DNA of 64,000 bases from Moraxella nasibovis (GCF_029581575.1 NZ_CP089975.1:1116001-1180000); one strand, 5' to 3'; positions 27,287 through 38,364 are shown, counted from the stretch's first letter. Notes: a model not told the origin generated them from the letters alone. Numbers and translations: made by a program.

Positions 27287-27562
27287 TCACAGCTTTTCAC
27301 ACCACTCTAAATTTAAGCGGATAAATTCTTCCCAAGTATATTCTGACGATAGATAGGTTTTATAATAATCCTCCACTCGACATACGAGTGGACGATTATC
27401 ATAAATCCTACATAGATTTGTTGCAGCATCAAAATGGCGACAAATGCCATCGCCTCTGTCCAAAAAAGCCGTTTGGTCACTTTTGTGGACTTGGCGACAA
27501 CATTTGCCACAAGCTGTGCAGGGAAACGGCTCAAAAGTCGATATGTTTGCAGTCGGAATCAT
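27287..27562 (-). CDS. YkgJ-family cysteine-cluster protein
   Basis: A 91-aa protein with a CxxCxKCC-type cluster (PCTACGKCC) followed by CRHFD, CRIYDNRPLVCR and a C-terminal EWCEKL, the pattern of YkgJ/UPF0153 proteins that bind zinc or iron-sulfur through eight cysteines. Function unknown. Its ATG lies inside the 3' end of the upstream 131-aa gene (32-base overlap, different frame), so they are probably translationally linked; this also suggests that the upstream genes were inserted right against its start. Confidence 0.85.
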   Translation of the reverse strand: MIPTANISTFEPFPCTACGKCCRQVHKSDQTAFLDRGDGICRHFDAATNLCRIYDNRPLVCRVEDYYKTYLSSEYTWEEFIRLNLEWCEKL

Positions 27563-27926
27563 TGGCTTGCATCATTATTTCTTTTATGCCTTGCAATGGA
27601 GATGATTGTATTTGATTAACTATACCTGTCATTACAAGATTAGCTAATTGCATATCCCCTGTCTCAATAGCCGTATCTAGTCTTTTAAAAAATTCATCAA
27701 AATTATTACTTCTTTCCTTAAAAACAGCTTCAATATATTTTTGAAAATTCTCTTTCTGAGCTTGTAATTTGCCTAATTCTACATCTCTATATGCACGAAT
27801 AGCTTCTCTTTTAGTCTTTTCCTGCTCTTGAACAGTCTTGTACCTTTCTATTGATCCTGAAATCAATTCAATAGACTTTACTATATCAGAAGGTCCACCT
27901 GTTGGTATTGGTATTTTTTTACTCAT
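27531..27926 (-). CDS. Small coiled-coil protein of the WYL-associated block
   Basis: A 131-aa protein starting at ATG 27926, which has a strong AAGGAG site in front; starts at 27956 and 27944 add short unlikely extensions. A long charged helix (ERYKTVQEQEKTKREAIRAYRDV) is a probable coiled coil, followed by FFKRLDTAIETGDMQLANLVMTGIV. No signal or membrane segment. Family not recognised. It follows the 317-aa glycine-rich protein on the same strand (75 bases). Composition is AT-richer than the surroundings. Confidence 0.7.
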   Translation of the reverse strand: MSKKIPIPTGGPSDIVKSIELISGSIERYKTVQEQEKTKREAIRAYRDVELGKLQAQKENFQKYIEAVFKERSNNFDEFFKRLDTAIETGDMQLANLVMTGIVNQIQSSPLQGIKEIMMQANDSDCKHIDF

Positions 27927-28001
27927 ATTACTATCTCCTTGCATACAGACAAGCACTCATATTAATCTCAAGATAAGTGCTTGTTTAGTACTGTCAATTA
28001 A

Positions 28002-28955
28002 TTAGATATTGCGTGTTGCTTCCAACAGACCTGAACATTTTACACTAATACCTAATTCAGCTTCACCAGAGTTATTAACCAATGGTGTATGTAAAGCTTC
28101 TTTTAATGCTTTACCAATCATCAGCATTTGCTGGAATTTAACCTCATTTGTTGAATCATGTACTTTTACTTTTTCAAAGCGTAAGATTAACTCATCTAGG
28201 GTATTTTGCATTTCTTGAGCATTCAGCTGAATAGCTTCTAATACAGCCATAGCCTGCTTAATCTTGCCAATTTCAATATCTACTGTAGCAGCATACTCTT
28301 CAGCTTCTGTTAAAGCTTCTGATGCTTTACTTTCCATGAATACACCAGCTACTAAAATCGCTGGAGCTGCAATAATACCACCTAATACAGCAGCACCACC
28401 AGCTATACCTAAACCACCTGCAGCTAAAGAACCTCCACCTAACCAAGCAAGTGTTGCATTCGTAGCAGCAGCCCCAGCCAGACTACTAATCGCAGTACCT
28501 GTACTTGCTGCAGCCAAAGCACCAACAGTACCATATGCACCAAAACCTGCTAAGGCTCCCGCCATTAATCCTGTCCCTGCTTCTCCTGTTACTTCAAGAG
28601 CATCTAGCTCTTTTAAATCATGTTGTAACTGTTTTAAGTCATCTGCTGTCAAAGTATTCTCAAAACCCTGAACTTGAGAGCTTACTGACTTATTAGATAC
28701 TTTACTCAATATCTCCACAATGTGTGTAATTTGGTTATGGAAAATATCAATCTTCGTTTGCCCAAGTTTTTCAAACTCTAATTGTACAGCTTCTGCTAAT
28801 GCAGTAAACTCATCTTTTGACTTATCATATCTTCGAGTTGCCCTCTTTGCAATACTCTCAGCTTTTTCCCATCTTTCTTTTGCTGATAAACCAGCAGCAA
28901 CACCCACACCAGCCGCAGCAAGAACTGCTGCACCAATAATAAACGGTAATGGCAT
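28002..28955 (-). CDS. Glycine-zipper/coiled-coil membrane-associated protein
   Basis: A 317-aa protein with a very good ribosome-binding site (AAAGGAGG). It begins with a hydrophobic Ala/Gly helix (LPFIIGAAVLAAAGVGVAAGL), then a helical charged region to about residue 120. A long Gly/Ala/Ser-rich hydrophobic stretch follows (about residues 135-210, with GxxxG spacing such as GGSLAAGGLGIAGG), and the C-terminus is helical and acidic. Glycine-zipper segments like this insert into membranes or oligomerise (compare pore-forming and toxin-like proteins). No family recognised. It is paired with the coiled-coil gene and preceded by a WYL regulator. Confidence 0.7.
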   Translation of the reverse strand: MPLPFIIGAAVLAAAGVGVAAGLSAKERWEKAESIAKRATRRYDKSKDEFTALAEAVQLEFEKLGQTKIDIFHNQITHIVEILSKVSNKSVSSQVQGFENTLTADDLKQLQHDLKELDALEVTGEAGTGLMAGALAGFGAYGTVGALAAASTGTAISSLAGAAATNATLAWLGGGSLAAGGLGIAGGAAVLGGIIAAPAILVAGVFMESKASEALTEAEEYAATVDIEIGKIKQAMAVLEAIQLNAQEMQNTLDELILRFEKVKVHDSTNEVKFQQMLMIGKALKEALHTPLVNNSGEAELGISVKCSGLLEATRNI

Positions 28956-28996
28956 AATAGCCTCCTTTACAAATAAAAATTCAGACGATAAAAAAA

Positions 28997-29881
28997 CTAT
29001 CCCTCAGACAGATACGCCCGCAATCCGTCTTCAAGCTCCCCTTGCCACCCCTCAGGGCTGACAATGCTGATATTGGGTATCCAATATCGCACTAAGGGCA
29101 AAATCTGCATTGGGCTGACCACCTTGCTCGACAGCAACAAATCGCCCTGCTCCAATTCTTTAATCAGCTGCTGCTCTGGCAACAATGACCGACTCAAAAA
29201 ATGCGATGCCACGGCCGATTTGACCTTTAAAATCACCTCGATTTTATCCTTGCCAAACCAAATACTCTCACTATTGGCGATTTTTTCACTGATTGTCGTA
29301 TTCGGTTCAAACGACTTATCGCTTAGCATCACATCACTCATACGGCTTAGACGATAGGCTTTTAACTCGTCATTTTTGACCGCCGCCAAATACCAGCAGC
29401 CACGATGATGCACAATCTGATAAGGATCAACCACCCGTTCACCGTCTTTATAAAAAAATCTAAGCTGCCTTTTCTCGCCAATCGCCTGCTTAATACAGCT
29501 CATCAGCTCGCCAAACATACTGGCATCTTCAAAAGTGTAGCCCTTGACCGAATAAACCTGTGCAGTGCGTTCGTCCAAAATCTCTCGCAAAAAAGAAGTG
29601 TCCAAATTGGGATACAGCTTGGCAATCCCCGAAATCTGAGCAAACGCCCGAATGTCCTTAAAATCCAACTTCCCTAAATAACTGCTACTTAGCCGATATT
29701 TGCCCTGCTCTTTTTCCAAAGGCAAAAACGCCAATCGCTCATCAATATCTCGCATAATCGTACGGCGACTGACCTGATATTTTTCGGCAAGCTCGCCCAC
29801 ATCTAACACATTGCCCATATTAAGCATGGTCAGCATATCCGCCAAACGATATGCCAATTTTTCGTGCATTGATTTGCTCAT
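28997..29881 (-). CDS. WYL-domain transcriptional regulator
   Basis: A 294-aa DNA-binding regulator with an AAGGA site before ATG 29881. The N-terminal HTH is in VLDVGELAEKYQVSRRTIMRDID (DeoR/HTH_11-like), and the WYL core reads VDPYQIVHHRGCWYLAAVKNDELKAYRLSRM around residues 155-185. WYL proteins sense nucleotides or nucleic acids and often control defence operons. The gene ends 41 bases before the glycine-zipper gene, which suggests a shared transcription unit. Codon use resembles the host, unlike the two genes that follow it. Confidence 0.88.
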   Translation of the reverse strand: MSKSMHEKLAYRLADMLTMLNMGNVLDVGELAEKYQVSRRTIMRDIDERLAFLPLEKEQGKYRLSSSYLGKLDFKDIRAFAQISGIAKLYPNLDTSFLREILDERTAQVYSVKGYTFEDASMFGELMSCIKQAIGEKRQLRFFYKDGERVVDPYQIVHHRGCWYLAAVKNDELKAYRLSRMSDVMLSDKSFEPNTTISEKIANSESIWFGKDKIEVILKVKSAVASHFLSRSLLPEQQLIKELEQGDLLLSSKVVSPMQILPLVRYWIPNISIVSPEGWQGELEDGLRAYLSEG

Positions 29882-30025
29882 AATAAATCCTTGTCGCTGA
29901 CTGACAATCAATCCACCTTGCGACAGATTGAATGAAAAATGTCAATTTTGTTGATTTCATTTAAAGACCATATCAGCACAATCACACAGCAAATACAAGC
30001 TGACTTTTGACGATTTTACTAAAAA

Positions 30026-30079
30026 TGTACTCAATAAAGGTACAAAAAAAATTAAAAGCCATTGTACTCATTTTAGGTA
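30026..30079. promoter_or_regulatory. Twin operator-like repeats upstream of the XRE gene
   Basis: TGTACTCAATAAAGGTA (30026-30042) and TGTACTCATTTTAGGTA (30063-30079) match at 14 of 17 positions, in the same orientation with starts 37 bases apart. They lie 30-80 bases before the XRE start and between it and the divergent WYL gene, so they may be autoregulatory sites. Confidence 0.45.
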
Positions 30080-30107
30080 ATTTGTCAATTTATCGTAAAT
30101 ATATGCA

Positions 30108-30356
30108 ATGACAAAAAGCATTTACAGCCCAGAAATAATTGCCGTACGCAGTTGGCTCAGAGAAAAACGCTTGGAGCAAAATCTCACCATGCGACAGCTT
30201 GCCGAACGATTGGGGCGACCACACTCCTTTGTACAACGCGTTGAAGAAGGCGATCGCCGTCTTGATGTGGTGGAATTTGTATGGTATTGCCAAGCCTTAG
30301 GCATTGAGCCTATGCTTGGTTTACAAATCATTTTTAATCATCAAACCGCTTCATAA
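30108..30356 (+). CDS. XRE-family small regulator
   Basis: An 82-aa single-domain HTH protein. The motif LREKRLEQNLTMRQLAERLGRPHSFVQRVEEGDRRLDVVEFVWYCQALGI is the full Cro/C1-type helix-turn-helix with the recognition helix HSFVQRVEEG. There is no effector domain, so it probably acts as a repressor of itself or of its neighbour. It is divergent from the WYL gene and preceded by repeat operators. Confidence 0.85.
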   Translation: MTKSIYSPEIIAVRSWLREKRLEQNLTMRQLAERLGRPHSFVQRVEEGDRRLDVVEFVWYCQALGIEPMLGLQIIFNHQTAS

Positions 30357-30504
30357 TTGTTATTTTAACAAGTTGATTTGACAGGTTGTGTCATCTTAAT
30401 TGATTTAAAATGAGAAATTTTTGGGTATTTTTAACGATTTTTAATTGTAAATAATCCAAACTTGACACGATTTGTACTTTTTTAGTTTTATTCACGGATA
30501 AACA

Positions 30505-30536
30505 AAAAAACACCATTTTTAGTAATGGTGTTTTTT
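30505..30536. terminator. Bidirectional terminator between XRE gene and rhodanese gene
   Basis: AAAAAACACCATT pairs with AATGGTGTTTTTT around a six-base loop, followed by T-run on both strands; it sits between convergent genes. Confidence 0.85.
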
Positions 30537-30553
30537 TACTTAGAGTCACTTGA

Positions 30554-30916
30554 TTATTTTGCTTGATTTTTTAACACATCAGCATAGCCACCATGATTGG
30601 TTACATTATCATACCTCATTTCTAATAACACATTACGAGCAATTTCTGCACGACGACCTGATTGGCAATACAAATGAATCGCCTGATTTTTATCAGGTGC
30701 AATTTGACTGATTTGCTCGGCAATCTGCGTATGCGTGATATTGACTGCCTGTGGCAAATGTCCATTATTGTATTCATCGGCTGTGCGAACATCAATCCAA
30801 ATACCCTGCTCATTTGCCTGCACCGTTTGCACGCTTGTTTTTTGCGGGGAAGTTTGCTCAGCACAAGCTGTTGTCGCCATTGCACACAATACAAAGAAAA
30901 GTAATTTCTTTATCAT
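30554..30916 (-). CDS. Periplasmic rhodanese-like protein
   Basis: A 120-aa protein from ATG 30916 with a signal peptide (MIKKLLFFVLCAMATTACA, possible lipobox TAC) and one rhodanese domain. The active-site loop CQSGRR has its catalytic cysteine at 84, after YCQSG. It starts with WIDVRTADEYNNGHLPQA, the conserved rhodanese entry. Such single-domain exported rhodaneses shuttle sulfur or handle cyanide/thiosulfate; no partner is adjacent. A longer frame begins at 30976 but lacks a family match. Confidence 0.85.
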   Translation of the reverse strand: MIKKLLFFVLCAMATTACAEQTSPQKTSVQTVQANEQGIWIDVRTADEYNNGHLPQAVNITHTQIAEQISQIAPDKNQAIHLYCQSGRRAEIARNVLLEMRYDNVTNHGGYADVLKNQAK

Positions 30917-31145
30917 GCTTTGCTTAAATCTTATATTAAGTTTTTCTAATATAATATAAAACACATATTTTGACAACGCACTAAACTATCTGGCTACATC
31001 ATACTTTGATTCCTAATTAAGAGTGGATTTAAATATTTATCATTAAAAGCATTCTTCAAAAATCCACATTTTTATTTGATAAACATCTATAATTCCTAAT
31101 CACAGTAAAAATAAAAGCTGAAAAAAAATACAAAATTTGTTATAA

Positions 31146-32573
<1,428 letters not shown>

Positions 32574-32592
32574 TTGTTTGATAAACTGAATA

Positions 32593-32629
32593 AAAATTGG
32601 CAAATCCTGTGTGGTTTGCCAATTTTTTT
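32593..32629 (+). terminator. Terminator of purB
   Basis: AAAAATTGGCAAA pairs with TTTGCCAATTTTTTT around a ten-base loop. Confidence 0.8.
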
Positions 32630-32811
32630 GGTTTTGGTGGGATTTTTTTGGCTGGTTTAATCCAAAATATACCAAACAAATGGAAAAATTACCATATAAT
32701 GATGTGATGCCGTAGGTTGGGCTTAAGCTTGCAAAACCCAACAAATTAAATGAGTTATGCAAAAAAGATAGGTTAAGCCCGCTCTACACAGCTTAAAACT
32801 TACATCGCCAA
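32630..32811. repeat. Intergenic repeat region with TTGGG...CCCAA motif
   Basis: No gene. It contains TAGGTTGGGCTTAAGC and AAAACCCAAC around 32711-32744, a motif that recurs near 57404-57436 and partly near 36070. These look like members of a dispersed repeat family. Confidence 0.4.
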
Positions 32812-33021
32812 TCAAGGTGCTTTGTTCGGTCCGCCTGTCAGTCGGCTGATTTTTTTGGTGACGGTCAGTGCCACTGGCAAGGCAATGACAGCACCGACCA
32901 CGATGGCAGCGATGATGTGCATCGCTTTATCAAAACCCGTCACAAATGCGATGACCATCAATACGCCAATGATCACCGTAAAAGCAATCGAAAACATGGC
33001 ACTGAATAAAGGCAAATTCAT
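32812..33021 (-). CDS. Small two-helix membrane protein
   Basis: A 69-aa protein from ATG 33021 (preceded by TGGGGG as a possible ribosome-binding site) with two hydrophobic helices, PLFSAMFSIAFTVIIGVLMVIAFVTG-like and HIIAAIVVGAVIALPVALTV. A basic tail ends in KKISRLTGGPNKAP. A longer frame starting at 33123 has a less hydrophobic, non-matching N-terminus. No family recognised. Confidence 0.6.
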   Translation of the reverse strand: MNLPLFSAMFSIAFTVIIGVLMVIAFVTGFDKAMHIIAAIVVGAVIALPVALTVTKKISRLTGGPNKAP

Positions 33022-33301
33022 ACAAACCCCCATTATCATTGTGGAAATTAGCTTTAATATACACCACTTATTTAAAAAATTCCATAATTTTTTTAAGGTT
33101 TTTAAAATCTTGAAAAATCGCATAAAAAATCCCCTGAAAACTGCAAGTTTTTCTTTAAAATTATTTTTAATTGTGCGCTTTTATGCTAGAATTAAGTGTT
33201 TTGGCAATCAAAGTTTGTAAAATTTGACAAACCCAATTTGCCCACTTTTATGCACCATCCGTAATACTTGGCGGCTGGTATGATTTGGCACAGGATTTTT
33301 T

Positions 33302-35953
33302 ATGAAAACAATGCAACTTAACGAAGTGCGTCAAGCGTTTATTGATTTTTTTGTCAGCAAAAATCACACGCCAGTCGCCTCATCTAGCCTAATTCCACAC
33401 AATGACCCAACCTTGCTATTTACCAATGCGGGCATGAACCAGTTCAAGGACACTTTTTTGGGTCTAGAAAAACGAGACTACAACCGTGCCGTCAGCTCCC
33501 AAAAATGCGTGCGTGCAGGCGGTAAGCACAACGACCTTGACAATGTCGGCTACACCGCTCGCCATCATACTTTTTTTGAAATGTTGGGCAACTTTAGCTT
33601 TGGCGATTATTTCAAAAAAGACGCACTCAAATTTGCGTGGGAGTTTTTGACTTCAGAAGAGTGGCTTGCCCTGCCAAAAGAACGCCTGTATGTGACGGTT
33701 TATCACACCGATGATGAAGCGTTTGACATTTGGCACCAAGAAATCGGTCTGCCTGCTGATCGCATTATCCGCATTGGCGATAAAGGCAAACAATACGAAT
33801 CGGACAACTTCTGGGCGATGGGCGACACAGGTCCTTGCGGTCCTTGCTCGGAGATTTTTTATGATTATGGCGATCATCTGTGGGGCGGTCTGCCAGGCAC
33901 GCCCGAAGAAGATGGCGATCGCTATGTGGAAGTTTGGAACTGCGTATTTATGCAGTTTAACCGCCAAAAAGACGGTACGCTAGAGCCACTACCAAAGCCA
34001 TCTGTGGATACAGGCATGGGTCTTGAGCGTATCAGCTCGGTCATGCAAGGCAAATATGGCAACTACGAAACCGACCTATTTGTCAATCTGATGGACGCTG
34101 CCGCCCGAGTGATTGGCGTGCCTAGCACCTACGAGCCGTCATTCAAAGTCGTCGCCGACCACATTCGTGCGGTATCGTTCCTGATTGCCGATGGCGTGCG
34201 TCCAAGTAACGAAGGTCGTGGCTATGTGCTACGCCGTATCATTCGCCGTGCGGTGCGACACGGCAACAAACTGGGTGCGACCGACAGCTTTTTCTATAAA
34301 GTCGTCCCTGCTTTGGTCAAAGAAATGGGCAACGCTTATCCGCAATTGGTCGAAAAACAAGCCGAAATCCAAGCGGTTATCCAAAAAGAAGAAGAACAAT
34401 TTGCCAAGACTTTAGCACAGGGCTTGCGTCTGCTATCGGGCGAGCTGGATAAGCTGACAACAGGTGCAACCCTAGATGGCGAAACCGTCTTTAAACTGTA
34501 CGACACTTATGGTTTCCCAACTGATTTGACCGCTGACATCGCCCGTGAACGAGAGATTGATATTGATGAAGCTGGCTTTGAAACGCACATGCAAGCCCAA
34601 AGAGAGCGTGCAAGAGATGCTGGTAAATTTGATGTGGATTATACCGCCGCAATCAAAGTAGAAACACCGACCGAATTTTTAGGCTATGACACCTTGACCG
34701 CTGACACGCACATCGTCGGTCTGTACCAAGATGGCAAGGCGGTAGAAGTCCTAAATGAAGGCGATCAAGGCGTAATCGTGCTGGCCGCCACGCCATTTTA
34801 TGCCGAAGGTGGCGGTCAAGTGGGCGAGCTTGGCGAGATCAGCACCGAATCAGGCGTGTTTGCCGTAGAAGACACCAAAAAATCTGGCACCGCCATCATT
34901 CATCACGGCACGGTCAAGATGGGTCAGCTCAGCACCAATCAAACAGCCGCCGCCCAAGTGATTGACGACATTCGTAAAGCATCGTCAAAAAACCACTCAG
35001 CAACGCACTTGCTACACGCCGCTCTTCGCTCGGTGCTGGGCACTGGCGTTGCCCAAAAAGGCTCGCTCGTTTCATCAGAAATGCTGCGTTTTGACTTCTC
35101 GCACGACAACCCAATCAGCAACGAAGACTTGGCATTGGTCGAAAAAATCGTCAATGAACAAATCCAAAAAAACAGCACCGTCCAAATCGAATATTTGCCG
35201 ATTGATGAAGCGATGAAAAAAGGTGCAATGGCACTGTTTGGCGAAAAATATGGCGAAACCGTGCGTGTGCTGACAATGGGCGAAAATGCCGACAAGTCTG
35301 CTTTCTCCATTGAGCTATGCGGTGGTATCCATGTGCTGCGTACTGGCGACATCGGTATTTTCAAAATCGTCTCCGAAAGCGGTATCGCAGCTGGCGTGCG
35401 TCGCATTGAAGCCTTGACTGGTTTGGGTGCTTTGCGTTATATCCAAGCAGGCGAACAGACGCTCTCTACTTTGGCAAATAACCTTAAAGCCAAGCGTGGC
35501 GAAATCCTACCACGCATCAACAGCCTATCGGACAAACAGCGAGAGCTAGAAAAACAGCTAGAACAGCTTAGCCAAAAACTTGCCAGCCTAGAAGCCAAAT
35601 CGCTGATGGATAAGGTTGAGCAGATTGGTGGCGTGCCTGTGCTGATCGCCAAAGTGGATAATCTTGATGGCAAAGCCCTGCGTGGTCTGGCGGATGATGT
35701 CAAATCTAAGCTACACAATGGCGTGGCGGTGCTAGCAAGCGTCTCAGACGGCAAAGTCGCCCTAACCGCAAGCGTCAGCAAAGAGCTGACTGGCAAAGTC
35801 AAAGCAGGCGACATCATCAAACAGCTTTGTGAAGCACTGGACGGCAAAGGTGGCGGTAAGCCTGATTTTGCCCAAGGCGGTGCAAACAATGCGGCAGGTT
35901 TGGAGCAAGCAATGACCGCACTTAAAGGCGATTTGACTGATAAATTGAACTGA
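33302..35953 (+). CDS. alaS: Alanine-tRNA ligase
   Basis: A 883-aa class II synthetase charging tRNA-Ala. The catalytic core begins with the motif [21 protein letters not shown], has [21 protein letters not shown] and the tRNA recognition helices. The editing domain with [12 protein letters not shown] and the zinc-site CGGIHV follows, and a C-Ala domain with DVKSKL ends the protein. All key segments are intact. A GTG-rich hairpin follows the stop without a T-run. Confidence 0.98.
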   Translation: MKTMQLNEVRQAFIDFFVSKNHTPVASSSLIPHNDPTLLFTNAGMNQFKDTFLGLEKRDYNRAVSSQKCVRAGGKHNDLDNVGYTARHHTFFEMLGNFSFGDYFKKDALKFAWEFLTSEEWLALPKERLYVTVYHTDDEAFDIWHQEIGLPADRIIRIGDKGKQYESDNFWAMGDTGPCGPCSEIFYDYGDHLWGGLPGTPEEDGDRYVEVWNCVFMQFNRQKDGTLEPLPKPSVDTGMGLERISSVMQGKYGNYETDLFVNLMDAAARVIGVPSTYEPSFKVVADHIRAVSFLIADGVRPSNEGRGYVLRRIIRRAVRHGNKLGATDSFFYKVVPALVKEMGNAYPQLVEKQAEIQAVIQKEEEQFAKTLAQGLRLLSGELDKLTTGATLDGETVFKLYDTYGFPTDLTADIAREREIDIDEAGFETHMQAQRERARDAGKFDVDYTAAIKVETPTEFLGYDTLTADTHIVGLYQDGKAVEVLNEGDQGVIVLAATPFYAEGGGQVGELGEISTESGVFAVEDTKKSGTAIIHHGTVKMGQLSTNQTAAAQVIDDIRKASSKNHSATHLLHAALRSVLGTGVAQKGSLVSSEMLRFDFSHDNPISNEDLALVEKIVNEQIQKNSTVQIEYLPIDEAMKKGAMALFGEKYGETVRVLTMGENADKSAFSIELCGGIHVLRTGDIGIFKIVSESGIAAGVRRIEALTGLGALRYIQAGEQTLSTLANNLKAKRGEILPRINSLSDKQRELEKQLEQLSQKLASLEAKSLMDKVEQIGGVPVLIAKVDNLDGKALRGLADDVKSKLHNGVAVLASVSDGKVALTASVSKELTGKVKAGDIIKQLCEALDGKGGGKPDFAQGGANNAAGLEQAMTALKGDLTDKLN

Positions 35954-36219
35954 TGCAGTGGGTGATTGTGCAAAGGTCATTGAAATGATTGTACAATCAC
36001 CTTGGGCTTGATGGAGATTGTCATTGCAATACAGCACATTGCAACCTAGCAATGATAGCGCATTAAGCCCAACTAAGTCAGTTCATCCTAAATGTTGGGT
36101 TATTCATAAATTTTTATAATCAATTTATCAGTTTATTTTAACAATAAATTGGGTTATAATCTGTCAATCATTCATAACCTTTGGGTTTTCTACCATTTTT
36201 TGAACAAAAGGTAAACACA
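35954..36219. other. alaS-lysC intergenic region
   Basis: There are 266 bases without a gene. GGTGATTGTGCAA (about 35962-35974) pairs with TTGTACAATCACC (about 35990-36002) as a hairpin after alaS; further on is a CTTGGGCTTGATGG / AAGCCCAA repeat and a TATAAT at 36154-36160. I see no lysine riboswitch or T-box pattern. Confidence 0.45.
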
Positions 36220-37506
36220 ATGGCGTTAATCGTACAAAAATACGGCGGCACTTCAATGGGTAATACCAGCCGTATCAAAAATGTCGCAGCCCGTGTCAAG
36301 CGTTGGCACGATCACGGTCATCAGGTGGTGGTTGTGGTGTCGGCGATGAGCGGTGAGACCAACCGACTGATCGGTTTGGCTCGTGAAATCTCGAACGACC
36401 CAGATCCACGAGAATACGACCAAATGGTCGCAACAGGCGAGCAGGTTTCTATCGCTCTACTTGCCATGGCTCTAAAAGATTTGGGTGTCGATGCCAAATC
36501 GATGACAGGCAGACAAGTCGCCATTAAAACCGACGAAACCCACACCAAAGCACGCATTGAGCATATTGACGCTGACAACTTAAAGAGCGAGCTGGCAGAC
36601 GGCAAAGTGATCATCGTGGCAGGTTTCCAAGGCGTCAATAAACACAACGACTTAACCACACTGGGTCGTGGCGGCTCAGACACCACAGGCGTTGCCATCG
36701 CTGCTGCCATCGGTGCAGACGAATGCCAGATTTATACTGATGTGGACGGCGTTTATACCACCGACCCACGCGTCACCTCAAAAGCCAAAAAATTGTCAAA
36801 AATCACTTTTGAAGAAATGCTAGAAATGGCATCGCTTGGCTCAAAAGTCCTACAAATCCGCTCGGTGGAATTTGCCGGCAAATACAAAGTACCACTACGC
36901 GTACTGTCAAGTTTTGATGAAGGCACTGATGGTGCTTTTGATGAAGAATTTAAACAAAATGTCGGTACTTTGATTACCGTTGATGAAGGAGATGATATGG
37001 AACGCGCTGTAATCTCAGGCATTGCCTTTAACCGTGATGAAGCCAAAATTGCCCTACTTGGCGTACCAGACCGCCCAGGCATTGCCTCTGCCATTTTAAG
37101 CCCCATCGGTGCAGCAAACATCGAAGTGGACATGATCATCCAAAACATCGCAGAAAATGGCGTGACCGATTTTAGCTTCACTGTGCCTCGTGGCGACTAT
37201 GACAAAGCCCTAAAAATCCTAAACGAAAAAGTCAAAGACGACATCGGCGCCACCCAAATCATCGGCAATGATCAAGTCGTGAAAGTCTCAATCGTGGGTG
37301 TGGGTATGCGTTCGCACGCAGGCGTGGCAAGTAAGATGTTTGAAACGCTTGCCTCTGAAAACATCAACCTACAAATGATCTCAACCTCAGAAATCAAGGT
37401 CTCAGTGCTGATCCAAGAGCAGCACCTAGAAAAAGCAGTCAAGTCACTGCACACCGCCTTTGGTCTGGATCGTGAAGATGGCGAGAGTAAAGTGGCGGGT
37501 CTGTAA
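36220..37506 (+). CDS. lysC: Aspartate kinase
   Basis: First enzyme of the aspartate pathway (lysine, threonine, methionine). From ATG 36220 (AAAGG site) the 428-aa protein begins with the kinase motif KYGGTS (residues 7-12), GRGGSDTTGVAIAAAIGADECQIYTDVDGVYTTDPR carries the substrate-binding loop, and two ACT domains follow from about residue 265. The size fits the single-chain, feedback-regulated class. A terminator follows and overlaps the csrA leader. Confidence 0.96.
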   Translation: MALIVQKYGGTSMGNTSRIKNVAARVKRWHDHGHQVVVVVSAMSGETNRLIGLAREISNDPDPREYDQMVATGEQVSIALLAMALKDLGVDAKSMTGRQVAIKTDETHTKARIEHIDADNLKSELADGKVIIVAGFQGVNKHNDLTTLGRGGSDTTGVAIAAAIGADECQIYTDVDGVYTTDPRVTSKAKKLSKITFEEMLEMASLGSKVLQIRSVEFAGKYKVPLRVLSSFDEGTDGAFDEEFKQNVGTLITVDEGDDMERAVISGIAFNRDEAKIALLGVPDRPGIASAILSPIGAANIEVDMIIQNIAENGVTDFSFTVPRGDYDKALKILNEKVKDDIGATQIIGNDQVVKVSIVGVGMRSHAGVASKMFETLASENINLQMISTSEIKVSVLIQEQHLEKAVKSLHTAFGLDREDGESKVAGL

Positions 37507-37581
37507 CCCTGTCATTTTCAATCTTGTAAATTTTCAATACAAAAAATTTACATAACTCATTCTAAAACCTACTGACAAATC

Positions 37582-37612
37582 ACCCAAGCCGTTTTATAAT
37601 AATGGCTTGGGT
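37582..37612 (+). terminator. Terminator of lysC, in front of csrA
   Basis: ACCCAAGCC pairs with GGCTTGGGT over nine bases, with a 13-base loop and a TTTATTTTTT tail. It lies 46 bases upstream of the csrA start. Confidence 0.8.
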
Positions 37613-37657
37613 ATTTATTTTTTAATTGTGTTTTTAAATTTAGTGCAAGGAGCGATT

Positions 37658-37906
37658 ATGTTAATCCTTACCCGTCGTGTCGGCGAAACTTTAATGATTG
37701 GCGATGAAGTCAGTGTCACCGTACTTGGTGTCAAAGGCAATCAAGTGCGCCTCGGTGTCAATGCCCCAAAAGACATTGCTGTGCATCGTGAAGAAATCTA
37801 TCAGCGCATTCAGCACGAACGCTCAATGCAGGCGCACATGAGCCATCTTGAACAAGGCAACTTCGCCCCACCATCGTTTGATGATGACGATTATTTCAAT
37901 CGCTAA
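37658..37906 (+). CDS. csrA: Carbon storage regulator CsrA
   Basis: A dimeric RNA-binding regulator that blocks translation of target mRNAs by binding GGA motifs. From ATG 37658 (AAGGAGCG site) the 82-aa protein has [18 protein letters not shown] at the start and [21 protein letters not shown], the RNA-binding strand-helix. After about residue 60 it carries an acidic, aromatic tail ending DDDDYFNR, longer than the E. coli protein. The upstream start at 37607 is unlikely because the extension overlaps the terminator. Confidence 0.95.
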   Translation: MLILTRRVGETLMIGDEVSVTVLGVKGNQVRLGVNAPKDIAVHREEIYQRIQHERSMQAHMSHLEQGNFAPPSFDDDDYFNR

Positions 37907-37929
37907 TTCATTGATTTTTAGGAAAAAAT

Positions 37930-38271
37930 ATGACTAGTCAAATCTCCGCTTTGCTCAATGGCATTGAAACAGGTGCATTAAAATTTGCCGATGTGATCAG
38001 CTTCATTGACAGCCACCACAGCTATACGCCCACCGAATTTCATAATGGCGAAGTGGTCAATCCTGCTGGCATCAATGAAGGCTCTGCCAAAGTATTTAGC
38101 CTTGCCAAACTACACGGCTTAAATCAGCTGGACACCTTAAAGCTATTTGCCGAGCATTATCATTCGGTGCTTGCCACGCCAAATGGCACAGACCATGCCA
38201 ACATTCGCAATTTCATGCACTACGGATGGCAGGGTTTTCACATGGCAAAAAACGCCTTGTCGCCACGCTGA
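37930..38271 (+). CDS. HopJ-type family protein
   Basis: A 113-aa soluble protein of the HopJ type III effector family (named after a Pseudomonas effector but common outside pathogens). It shows YTPTEFHNGEVVNPAGINEGSAKVF and NIRNFMHYGWQGFHM, the family signature. Function unknown; no secretion system is present. It begins 23 bases after csrA and may be co-transcribed. Confidence 0.85.
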   Translation: MTSQISALLNGIETGALKFADVISFIDSHHSYTPTEFHNGEVVNPAGINEGSAKVFSLAKLHGLNQLDTLKLFAEHYHSVLATPNGTDHANIRNFMHYGWQGFHMAKNALSPR

Positions 38272-38335
38272 TTGCCTGATTTGTGATGGTCTTTGCAGAT
38301 TGTCATGATAATTTGCCCATTTTATAAAAATTTGC

Positions 38336-38364
38336 TTGATATTTGGTCAAATTTCTTGTATAAT
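38336..38364 (+). promoter_or_regulatory. Sigma-70 promoter of rpmB-rpmG
   Basis: TTGATA (38336-38341), a 17-base spacer and TATAAT (38359-38364) form a near-consensus promoter. It would give a leader of about 175 bases before rpmB, with a small GTTGT/ACAAC hairpin at about 38398-38415. Confidence 0.75.

Noticed and set aside
35954-36219. Lysine riboswitch or T-box upstream of lysC
   Set aside because: Only a simple hairpin and repeat fragments are visible, no conserved riboswitch core or T-box sequence.
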